This document shows positions 21,464 to 31,289 of a stretch of 64,000 nucleotides of DNA, piece by piece. The translations under genes were made by a program, and so were the position numbers. The notes below the pieces were generated by a model. The model saw nothing but the letters and a program-made list of their open reading frames with translations. It was not told the DNA's origin and did not search any database. The stretch's first letter is position 1. Each line of letters opens with the position of its first letter. Source of the stretch: Coenobita brevimanus (taxonomy: Eukaryota; Arthropoda; Malacostraca; Decapoda; Coenobitidae); assembly GCA_032717465.1 (NCBI GenBank), contig JAVRFU010000134.1, positions 1 to 64,000 of the forward strand. The letters run 5' to 3'.

Positions 21464-22186
21464 AGCCTCTTCCCTTCAGTAGAGCTTCACCCATCTTAGG
21501 AGAAATCTCTAGACGCTGGCAGGAGTAGAGGAGACTGTTGACAACCCAGTTACCCTGAGCCAATTATAATCATCAGGTTGTACCAGTTAAATAATAATAA
21601 TAATAATAATAATGATAATAAGAAGGTGTCATGATGTTGAATAAGTAAAAAATTTTCACATAAAACCATCACTGATATTATGCACCTGTACTGATGGATG
21701 AGTAAATGGGGAGTGTGTCGTCCTGTCTCGGCTACCTCCCTTTCCTTGGGGGAAGCAGCCTAGGTATATAGATAGATAGATTGATGTGTTGATTTTACCT
21801 GTATGATATCTTAATTAGGAACTCAAAATGTGGCATGCAGGCTAATAAATCTGATCCCTGCTAGTCTTACATTAGTGACCGTCAAAAACTGAGGTCTTTA
21901 ATTCTCCTTTGGTCTCATAGTTTTAAGATTAAGGACTAAATTAAGACGAAGTATTGAAGGAGTCTGTATTATTTCTGTGTATTTTTTTTAATGCAAGGAA
22001 GAATGAACCCAAGGCCATTTTTCCTGGATACCTCTATGACAGGTTTCCCTCATTTATTTATACAGTTTTCTTATTTTTTATTATTTTCATTACTTTTTTC
22101 CTGATGTTCTCTGCGTGTTCCTCTCCGCCAAATTCCTAACAGTAAGTGCCAGCAATACAATATACTAACACTATTTCATTTTTCAG
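21464..22186. other. Intergenic stretch
   Basis: It holds a short (AAT)n array at about 21589-21620 and the family B LINE tail at 21690-21782. From 21783 to 22162 it is AT-rich with pyrimidine runs and shows no coding signal. Confidence 0.5.
21690..21782 (+). mobile_element. RTE-like LINE family B, 3' end only
   Basis: About 92 bp identical or nearly so to 7965-8058, from GATGGATGAGTAAATGGGG through the GATA repeat tail. It is an extremely 5'-truncated insertion with no coding sequence. Confidence 0.9.
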
Positions 22187-22332
22187 AGAGAAGGAACCAA
22201 AGGCTGAACACAAACGCAAGATAGTCAAACAAGCAAGCCAGCGTCAAGACCATGCTGTACCTGGACACACAGCGTTAGAAAAATGGAGGTCGAAGGCAGG
22301 GGGAGATGCACACCAGAATTTTGGCAATCCAG
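22187..22332 (+). CDS. Candidate internal coding exon (host gene, unidentified)
   Basis: A 146-bp stretch has a full set of splice signals: TACTAAC at 22163-22169, a T-rich tract and CAG at 22184-22186 upstream, and CAG followed by GTGAGT at 22333 downstream. Only one of three frames is open. It gives about 48 residues, Lys/Gln-rich, beginning EKEPKAEHKRKIVKQASQRQ and ending near GNPG. No homology was recognised. Base composition is more balanced than in the AT-rich flank. No neighbouring exon could be found because large repeats follow, so chance remains possible. Confidence 0.35.
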
Positions 22333-22388
22333 GTGAGTGATTACAAGACATGTAGTATTTTTCCACATCATTTCATCAACTCCCCCAC

Positions 22389-22919
<531 letters not shown>

Positions 22920-22940
22920 TACATTAACCCTTCCACTACA

Positions 22941-24007
22941 GTGAGGAGATGGAAGGAGCACTTTGAGGATTTGTTGAATGTAGAGGGTGACAACAGTGCG
23001 AGTATAAGTGGTTGGGGAATGGCTGGGAGAAGAAGAGATGAGAGGAGGGAGGAAGAGATCAGTAGGGCGGAAGTAGTGGAAGCAATGAAGAAGATCAAGA
23101 TGGGAAAGGCCCCAGGGATTGATGAAGTGAGGATGAAAGTAGGTATACAAGCGTGGGCGATTGTATGTGTGTATGCTCCGACAGAGGACCGAGTGGCAAG
23201 AGTGAAAGAGTTTTGGGCGAGAGTAGATGCATGTATGGACAAATTTGAGAGGAGCGAGAGAGTGCTTTTGATTGGAGACATGAATGGCAAAGTTGAGAAT
23301 GTACGAATGGATGGAGTGGTTGGTCAGTGGGGTGTGCCAGCTGAAGTAGATGGGAATGGTAGTGCTTTGGTGGACATCTGTGTTGGTAAGGGGTTGACAG
23401 TAGCCAACACCTACTTTCGGCATAAGATGATCCATCGGTATACATGGAGAGTAATGAGGAGGATGGATGGTGAACTTGTTGAACGAAAGGCAATGATTGA
23501 CTATGTGTGTGTCGATGAGCGAATGAAAAGACAAGTGTTGGATGCAAGAGTGTGGAGAGGGTGGGGAATGGAGTCTCGGACCATCACTTAGTGATGGTCA
23601 AGATAAATATGCAAAGAAAATGGTTAAGGAAACGAAGGGGAAGACAGGAGGAAACAGCTCCTGTGAGAAGAGTGGGGAATTTGCAAGATAGTGAGAAAAT
23701 GGCAGAGTATAAGAGTATAGTGGAAGAAAGATTGGGAAGGTATGAGCTAGAGCAGATGGAAGGGGTGGAAGACCTACAGTAAGATATTCACGGAAGAGAT
23801 AGGCGCAGCGTGTGAGGTGGTTTGTGGAGTGAGGAGGAGATGCAAGGATGTGCAAGGGACAGTATGGTGGAATGATGAGGTGAAACGAGCCGTGGAACAA
23901 AAGAAGAAGGCACATAGTGAATGGTTAGCGAGGAGAGGTAGGGGAGAAGATGAGAGAGAGAAGAGAGAGATATATGTGAGCAGGAGAAGGGACGTGAAGA
24001 GACTGGT
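22941..24007 (+). pseudogene. RTE-like LINE: duplicated RT finger piece fused to endonuclease and linker
   Basis: One open frame (22941-23591) begins with RRWKEHFEDLLNVEG and KMGKAPGIDEV, which normally follow the endonuclease. It passes at about 23128 into the endonuclease itself (IVCVYAPTED, LLIGDMNGKV, MIDYVCVDERM). The frame then shifts near 23555 (SDHHLVMVKI) and again near 23755 (WWNDEVKRAVEQKKKAH, then VSRRRDVKRLV), where the family E element interrupts it. The N-terminal catalytic strand of the endonuclease is missing. The chimera probably arose by recombination between two copies or a partial tandem duplication. Confidence 0.8.
23998..24007. repeat. Target-site duplication, left copy (family E LINE)
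   Basis: AGAGACTGGT here recurs exactly at 28761-28770, bracketing the antisense family E element. Confidence 0.8.
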
Positions 24008-24131
24008 AGTAGAATTGATTTCCTCCCCCCCTGTTAGAGAAGGTGGGGGGGGGCTGGGCCACCTCGTAGCCCAGTGCGGTAATGTTCGTTTAGTAGTTAC
24101 ATCGGAGGGGGTTTTGACTTAACTAGGTTGA

Positions 24132-27100
24132 TTAAAAGATGCGGGGTGTTGGATGTGGCGTTATGGATGATGGATGTGGCTGTGTTGCTTAGTGTTTGAA
24201 CAGGTGTGGCGAGAGGGGAGGTGGGTGTTATATCGGGGTCTGGGTAAGCGGCGCCACCTCTGATGGTGGCTGTTGCTCTGCATTTAATTATGTAGTGTAA
24301 CAGGGGGAAGGGGGCGTCTGTTCTGCAGTAGCTGCAGATTGCGTTTCTGATGTTATTGATTACTAGATCGCGTGATAAGTAGCCGAGGCGGAGGCGGTGT
24401 ATGTAGGTGAGAAGTCTGTTGGGTGTACGAGTGTGGGTAGCGGTATTTGTTTATATTTTGTTGCACTGGCGTACCAGATGGCGGAAGTGGAGCCTTGGTT
24501 GACATGGTATTCATGTTCTTGTTTTGTGAGAGTGGGTGTTATCGTTTTTATGTCGTGTTTTGTTTGTGTTATGGTCGGTGGTATATGTATATCTATCTGT
24601 GGGTGCGTAAGGGCGTGTTTGGCTGCACGGTCTGCTCGTTCGTTGCCGTGTATGTTTACATGGCTGGGGATCCAGTGTATCGTGATTGTTCTGCCTGATT
24701 GTGCGATGTTGTGTGCTGTGTTGTTTATTGTGGAGATGATGTGTCTGTTGTTGCGGTGTTTATGTTTGCGTAGTGTTTGTATGGCGGAGAGAGAGTCTGT
24801 GTGTATGTTTCTGTGCGTCTGTGTATTTCTTGTGTTAGCGTCTGACAGCGCCTCCGCAATGGCTACTAGTTCTGCTTGCAGGGTGGATGCTCCGTCAGAG
24901 ATTCTTGTAGCGAATTCTTTTTCATTGCTGATGAATGCAGCTGCAGCTTTCGGTTGTTCTACAGAACCATCTGTATAGTAGTTTACTGTGTTTCGGTCTG
25001 TGATTGTCGCGATTCTTTCTAGCGCTTCTTGGCGTAGTAGTTGTGGGAGTGTGGTTTTTTTCCCTGTGATTTTTGGGGTGAGGAGTCTGTATGGTGGGGG
25101 GGTCCATGGGGGAGGTTCTTTATATTCCGGTATCGGGGTGTCGGGCTGTTGTGTGATTTTGTTTGTGGCGTTGTATTTCCTAATGGCCCGAATTGTGCAG
25201 TGTGTCCAGCTTTTATTTAGGAGAGTGGGGTGTCTGATCAGTTCTGCTTTGATTTGTTTTATAGGGGTAAGGTCTGAAGCACTGTGAGCTAGCTTAGCAG
25301 CTATGCATACTACTCGTGCTTGTATTCTGTTTTGTAATGATTCGATACCGCATTCCATGCGTAGGTTGACGAGACGAGTCCAAGGTGGGGCGTTTGTTAT
25401 CGCACGTAGTGCATTATTCTGGATTACCTCTAACTTTTCTGTTAATTGTGATTCTATGGTTATTAGTGCAGGGGCGGCGTAGTCTACTAGGGAACGGATA
25501 GCTTGGATGTAGAAGAGTCTTAGTACTCGATGTGTTGCTCCCATTCCTCTGCCAGCTAACGCTCTGAGTGCGTTTGTTCTTATTTTTGTTCTTTCTTGTC
25601 TGAATCTGAGGTTGGTATCTAGCCAGACTCCTAGGTACATGTGGGTGGTGACGTAGTCGATAGGTGTGGTATCGAGGTATAGTTGTTGTTGTGATGTGTT
25701 CATATCGAAGGGGAGTGCTTTGGTTTTGTTTATGTTTATTTTAAAGCCAAGGTTTTTGCAGGCGGAATTTAAGCGTGTCAAGGCGGTTTGGGCTTTAGTG
25801 TGATAGGGGCCCTTGTTTATGATGATTGCTAGGTCGTCTGCGTAAGTGAATAATTTGACGTTGGGGCCTAGGTCTATTTCTAGGAGGCGTTCAATTAGTG
25901 TGTTAAAGAGGGTGGGGCTGATTATACTTGCCTGAGGGGTGCCGTTGGTGTGTTTGTGGAGTGATGATGTGGTGCCGTGGAAACACACCATCGCTTCTCT
26001 GTTTGTGAAGAAGTTTTCTATCCACTGTAGGAGCTTGCCTCCTATTCCTTTGCGGGCTAGGGCATCTAGTATTGATTCTGGGCAGGCTAGTTCGAAAGCC
26101 TTCTCTAAGTCTATAAAAATAGCTAGCCCCCTCCTTCCTCTCAGTTCGGTGAGTAGTGTTGCGAGGCATTCGCTCGTTCCCCTGCCGCTGGTGTAGGCGA
26201 ATATATGATCGTGGGGTGTGGGTGTGCACCACTGTAGTCGTCGTAAAATCATTCTTTCAGCTGTTTTGCTGAGACAGCTTAGTAGGGAGATGGGCCTGTA
26301 TGAGCCTGGGTTTTGGGGTTTTGACACGGGGGTGATGAGTGCCTGTTTCCAAGTTGTTGGGAGTTGTCCTGCTTCCCAGGAATGGTTAATTAGGTTCAGT
26401 ATGGCGGCTTTTGCAATGGGGCCTGCGTGTCTTATCATAGAGTAAGTGATGCCATCCTTACCAGGGGCAGTGTCTTGGCTTGTTTTCAGTGCATTTTCAA
26501 GTTCGTTCATTGTGAATGGGCAGTCGGCTGGATGCTCTTTTTGCTTCTCCCTGTTAATTAGGTGTCTTCTTTCATTATGCAGTAATTCCTGGCGCCGTCT
26601 TGTGGCATCTGGGAGATGTCTTGGGGAAGTGTTGTTTGCAAAGTTTAGTGCTATTCTTTCAGCTTCTTCTTGTGGGTTGGGGTGGGATGTGGGTCTGTTG
26701 GGGGTTGATCCTGACACTGCTCTGAGTTTTTTCCATAATGCCCCAGTGCTGCTGCTTGCATTAAGGGAACTGCACCACTCTAACCACTTTTTTCCCTTGA
26801 TTTTCTTCTTTTCTTCTCTTACCAGTCGGACTGTCGTTCGTAAGTGTTGCAGTCCTTCAGGGGTTCTGTTTTTCCTGTATATTTTCTTTGCTTGGTTTTG
26901 TCTGTGGTTTAGTTCCTTGACTCTATCGTTGTAAAACCACCAGTCTTTGTGGTTGAGTCTTTTGTGTGTTGTTTTAGGGATGGCAGCTAGTGCGGCGTCT
27001 TGTATGGCTGTTGTTATTTGTTTTTCATGTGCTTGGAGATTAAGTGAGTGTTGCAGTGAGGCTGTGAGTTGTTCCAGAATATCTGTGTATAGTTGCCAGT

Positions 27101-27850
27101 TAGCTTTCTTTGTATTGAACCGTGGGGGTGGGCCTGGTGGTTTGGGTAGAGGGGGTAAATTAGCTTTTATTGATATGGCATGGTGGTCAGACATTAGAAT
27201 TGGGTGGGTGTTCCACTGGGTTAGGGGAGCCAGATTGGTTGATATGAATGCGAGGTCAAGGCCGCCTCCTTGTATATGGGTTGGGGTGTCGGCTTTATTT
27301 AGAAGGGTGACTGTGTTCGTTTCGTTCAGGAGTTCTGCAATGTGTCTCCCTGCTTGGTTGGTGTTGCTAGGGGAGCCGAGGAGGGGGTGATGGGCGTTCA
27401 TATCTCCTACTATGAGTGTTGGCTGGGTGTCTGCATTAGCAACGAGTTCTGTGAGGTCAAGGTCTGCGTTATGCTTGCGGTATACGTTGTAGATGTGGAG
27501 ATTGCAGTTCTGCAGTGATATGGAAATTCCCTGTGCCTCTACCCCGTCACCACAGTGTGGCATGGGTACTATGGGTGTTGTGAGTATGTGGTTTCTTATA
27601 AATATTGCGAGGCCTTGGAGCCCGTTACGTGCTGAGGGGAGGAAGAGGGGGGTGAAGCCTCTCAATCTGCAGTTGCGGTTTGGGGGCAGGAGGGTTTCTT
27701 GTAGTATGACGACATCTGTTTTGTCTGTGTGGACTGCTTCCTCGAGTTCTGCTTGTTTACCCCTGATTCCGCAGATATTCCACTGGAGGAACTTGATGTT
27801 GTTGGTATTGGGGTTATGCTGTTGAGTAAGTCCCAGGACATTTCGTGCAT
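24132..27850 (-). pseudogene. Family E ORF2: endonuclease, reverse transcriptase, RNase H
   Basis: The endonuclease starts near 27794 (FLQWNICGIRGKQAELEEAV) and includes VVILQETLLPP, LIVGDMNAHHPLLG and MSDHHAISI. RT: GKDGITYSMIRHAG, SYRPISLLSCLSKTAERM, LAIFIDLEKAFE, GTPQASIISPTLFN (Ala where Gly is usual) and the YADD box at 25833-25844. RNase H: NYYTDGSVEQ, LQAELVAIAEAL, HTDSLSAIQTL, IHWIPSHVNIHGNERADRAA. The frame is open for more than 1100 codons. A shift near 24420 moves the C-terminal knuckle (CSYCRTDAPFPLLHYIIKC) into another frame that stops at 24132. No ATG lies between the ORF1 stop and the endonuclease. Confidence 0.9.
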
Positions 27851-28352
27851 CTAGGTTGTTGTGTGATCTGGGGGTAGGTTGCGTGTTGTTTCGCTCGTTG
27901 CTTGGGTTATGTCCATGGCTTTTAGTGGTGATCGTGAGCGAGTTCTCTGCGTGTGCCTGGCGTCCATTGATGTGGAGTAGAGTGGTTTGTCTACTTGTTC
28001 TCGGGGTTGTGGGGGTTTGTAGGGGTATGGGGTTGGTTGCAGCGGTGGTTGGTGTGTTGGGTTGACCTGTGAGGCGGTTGGTAGAGGTGGGTTGTCTGGC
28101 TGGCTGCTTGGGGTGAGTAAGTTGGGGCTGTGTTGTGTCGTGTGAGTGTTGATTAGCTTGTTTATCGCTGGGGTTACTAGTCTGGGGTCTAGTTGGCGGC
28201 CTAGTTGGTCTGAGACAATCTGTAGTACTCCCAGTGCTATCTCCCGGCATATGGTGCGGAGTGTTTCTGTGTCCACTGTGGTGTGTTGTGGCTGTGGCGT
28301 TTGGGTTGCCTCTGTCGACTGTGTTTGTGTTGCAGTCGTAGTCTTCCTGCAA
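27851..28352 (-). pseudogene. Family E ORF1 C-terminal remnant
   Basis: Downstream of the 5' UTR junction (GGTTGCAGGAAG) a frame reads ETLRTICREIALGVLQIVSD and LVTPAINKLI, then a polar Pro/Thr/Gln-rich tail to a stop at 27851. The amphipathic block followed by a disordered tail resembles the end of Jockey/R1-group ORF1 proteins. The Lys/Pro-rich N terminus and the zinc knuckles expected before it are absent, consistent with internal deletion. The same frame stays open upstream through the 5' UTR, which is probably not translated. Confidence 0.55.
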
Positions 28353-28760
28353 CCCCCTGGCTCCCCAGCCAACCTAGTGGCCCCCCTTGTGGCGGCCCTA
28401 AACGGCCTTCCCGCGGGGTTCGGTTCGCCAGTGATGGGGTTGCAGGAAATCTTACGGCGATGTGGGCAAAGGATTGCAAAGGACGGGGAGATAGAGTGTG
28501 GTGTATTGGATGTGTGTGTGTGTGTGTATGTATGTTGGGGGAGACGGTGGGGGGGGAACGTTACAGAAAGGAGAGTGTTTGGAAGGCGGGAAAACCCGCC
28601 TGACTGTGATATACAGCTGTCAGTTGCCCAACAGTGTATAGTCACAGTCGTGTGGTGCTGCTGATGCCAGGAAGTGAGGAATCGAGTTGACGAAAGTGAA
28701 ACGTGGGATGTAAACTCCGTAGAGTTAAAGAGCTGGAGGAGATGCTCTAGAACGAGAATG

Positions 28761-28770
28761 AGAGACTGGT
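28761..28770. repeat. Target-site duplication, right copy (family E LINE)
   Basis: Exact match of AGAGACTGGT to 23998-24007; the RTE-like reading frame resumes here. Confidence 0.8.
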
Positions 28771-30417
28771 GAAGGGGAGTAAGAAGAAAGTGGATGAAGA
28801 GTTTGGGAGGAATCTGAGTGTGAAATGGAGGGAGAGTAAGAAATTGTTTTGGAAGGAGGTAAAGAAAGTAAGGCAGTGTGAAAGGAGATATAACAGGGGA
28901 GTGAAAGATAGGAATAATAGATTGTTGGTGGAGAAGAGAGAGAAATTGAGGAGATGGAAGAAGCACTTTGAGGATTTGTTGAATGTAGAGAATGAGAGCA
29001 ATGCGAGTATAAGTGGTTGGGGAATGGCTGAGAGAAGAAAAGATGAGAGGAGGGAAGAAGAGATCAGTAGGGCGGAAGTAGTGGAAGCAATGAAGAAGAT
29101 CAAGATGGGAAAGGCCCCAGGGATTGATGAAGTGTGTGGTGAAATGCTGAGGTATGGGGGTGAGATTGTTGTGGAATGGATATGGAAGTTGTGTAGATTG
29201 GCTTGGGAAGAGGGAAGGGTTCCAGAGGACTGGAAATCAGGTATAATTGTTCCTTTATACAAAGGAAAAGGGAAGAGAGAAGTATGTGGTAACCATAGGG
29301 GTATTTGCCTTCTTAGTGTGACTGGTAAAATATATGGTACAATACTCATTGATAGGGTTAGGCATATGACAGAGGAGCTAGTTGGAGAAGAACAAGGGGG
29401 ATTTAGGAAGGGAAAAGGGTGTGTAGATCAGATAATTGCTCTAAGATGTTTAGTGGAGAAGTATCTAGAGAAGAGAAAGAAAGTGTATGCTGCCTTCATG
29501 GACTTGGAGAAAGCTTATGACAGAATAGATAGGCAAGGTATGTGGAAGGTATTAAGAATATATGGGGTGGAGAGGAAATTGTTGAATGCTGTGAAGAGTA
29601 TGTACGAAGGAGGTAGGGCTACGGTGCGAGTGGATGGTGAGCTGAGTGAGTTCTTTGATCTCAGTGTGGGACTGAAACAGGGGTGTGTGATGTCTTCATG
29701 GCTGTTTAATATATACATGGATGGAGTTGTGAAGGAGGTGCAAGGTAGGGCAGTGGATGTAAGGGTGGCTCTAATGAATGAGGGTGAGATTTGGAAGATT
29801 CCGGTGTTGCTGTTTGCTGATGATACAGTATTGTTGAGTGAAGTTGAATGGGAGTTGCAAGGTTTGGTGGATGAATTCGGGACAGTGTGTAGAAGGAGGA
29901 AGCTGAAAGTTAATATAAACAAAAAGTAAAGTTATGGTGTTTGAGAGGAATGAAGTCACAATATGTTCAGTGAGGTTGGATGGTGAGGATATGGAGAATG
30001 TGAGTGCATTCAAGTACTTGGGTAGTGTGATGAGTAAGGATGGAACTTTGGGGGATGAAGTGCGTGAAAGGGTACAACAGGGAAGGAAGGTTGTTGGTAC
30101 ACTGAAAGCAGTGATGAGAAATAGGGAGGTGAGTATGGAAGTTAAGAAGTCCCTGCATGATAGTATTGTGATTCCTACCCTGACTTATGGAAGCGAGGCG
30201 TGGACCTTGCAAGAGGGGAACAAGTCAAGAGTGAGAACAGTGGAAATGAGTTACTTGAGAGGAGCATGTGGAGTGACATGGAGGGACAGGTTGACGAATG
30301 AAGAAGTGGAGGAACGTTGTGGGGTGGATGTGGATGTGGTTGAGAAGATTAGGAGAAATACACTGAGGTGGTTTGGACATGTGGAGAGAATGGAGAATGA
30401 AAGACTGACTAAGAGGG
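28761..30417 (+). pseudogene. RTE-like LINE ORF2: reverse transcriptase and C terminus
   Basis: The frame resumes with RLVKGSKKKVDEEFG and KLFWKEVKKVR, then RRWKKHFEDLLN, KAPGIDEVCGEMLRYGG, GNHRGICLLSVTGKIYG, EEQGGFRKGKGCVDQI, FMDLEKAYDRIDR, GLKQGCVMSSWLF and LLFADDTVLL (FADD at 29813-29824). An extra A in an A-run near 29925 shifts the frame. The thumb and C-terminal signature continue (KYLGSVMSKDG, LTYGSEAWTL, LRWFGHVERMENERLTKRV) up to 30417, where the element is broken off before RGRPR. Only one shift disrupts the RT. Confidence 0.9.
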
Positions 30418-30519
30418 TGTATTTTTAGAATTTAGACAGTTTATTGAGACAAACAGTTATACATACATATACGTATACAGGTATATCTATATATTACATT
30501 ATCACCTCAAAAGGATGAG

Positions 30520-30645
30520 GACGCTGAGCTACTCTTCACCCTACTCTGAGATATTACATACTAACATAAGAACATAATGTACTTTTCACCCTGCTCTGCG
30601 ATATTACATAAGAGCATAATGTACTCTTCACCCTACTCAGATATT
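30520..30645 (-). repeat. Tandem repeats in the family F 3' UTR
   Basis: Three imperfect copies of a 40-45-bp unit of the form TACTCTTCACCCTACTC, a spacer, GATATTACATA (plus-strand reading). They lie between the ORF2 end and the polyadenylation signal. 3' UTR repeats can serve as RT recognition sites in LINEs, but no such role is shown here. Confidence 0.75.
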
Positions 30646-30891
30646 TTGTTCAGTTACTCTTACATCACAATATAGCAATGTCGTCTTAAGTATGTGTTTG
30701 ATGTTTTTACAATTCGGTATACTTCCTATTTTATCGTTATTAAACATCCAAACGACTTGTTCGGTCACTGAGTCTACAGCAGGATTTCTAAACTGCGCTA
30801 ATTTTGAGCAGTGAAGTACATAGTGTTGCAGGGTGTGGGCTCTGGGTTCATTACACAGTCTGCAGCACGTTTTATGATCTGGCGTATCCAC
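30637..30891 (-). pseudogene. Family F ORF2 C-terminal zinc knuckle
   Basis: An 84-codon reading with CCRLCNEPRAHTLQHYVLHC, a Cys-x2-Cys...His-x4-Cys finger typical of the end of Jockey-group ORF2 proteins. It is separated from the RT palm by about 400 bp in which the thumb is not recognisable. Confidence 0.7.
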
Positions 30892-31289
30892 ATCACTTCG
30901 TCACTTCGTCATAGAAAACTGGGAGGAAAGAAGAGAGAGAGATTGGAAGAGATTAAGTGGGGAAATATGAAAGACAGTCGGAGGTATAAAGATTGGGGCC
31001 GTCCCCATTGCTGTGGCTTAGTTTTTATTTTTTGTGTATGCTGTGTTCCTGTTGGTCCTGTACAGCGGTCACTCTGTGTATGTGCAGACAAGGGTAGATA
31101 TATCGATGAAGGTGAAGAGCCATAGTTTGTACCCCCGGCGCTACTAAGGGTGGTGCCTGTCTCCGTGGCATTGGTGGGTTCTGCTGTCTTGGTGGGTTGC
31201 TGTTCTCTATTTCACAGGCTCTATAGTCATGGAAAGGAGGAGTTTTAGTATTAGAGAAAATGGGGGGGGAAGGATAGAAATTATCTTTC

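Larger units (their letters stand above)
24008..28760 (-). mobile_element. RNase-H LINE family E, full ends, ORF1 mostly deleted, antisense
   Basis: The 4.75-kb element is bounded by the 10-bp duplication at 23998-24007 and 28761-28770. Its 5' end (CATTCTCGTT on the element strand) is shared with the second copy starting at 42443, which independently confirms the boundary. The 5' UTR (28343-28760) is about 95 percent alike to 42443-42855. It then joins directly to what looks like the ORF1 C terminus, so most of ORF1 is deleted. ORF2 follows, then a short 3' UTR rich in C. Inserted into the RTE-like LINE. Confidence 0.9.

Noticed and set aside
24397..28664. Plus-strand ORFs of 80-190 codons rich in Val/Cys/Trp
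   Set aside because: They are reverse complements of the family E ORF2, whose domains on the minus strand are unmistakable.
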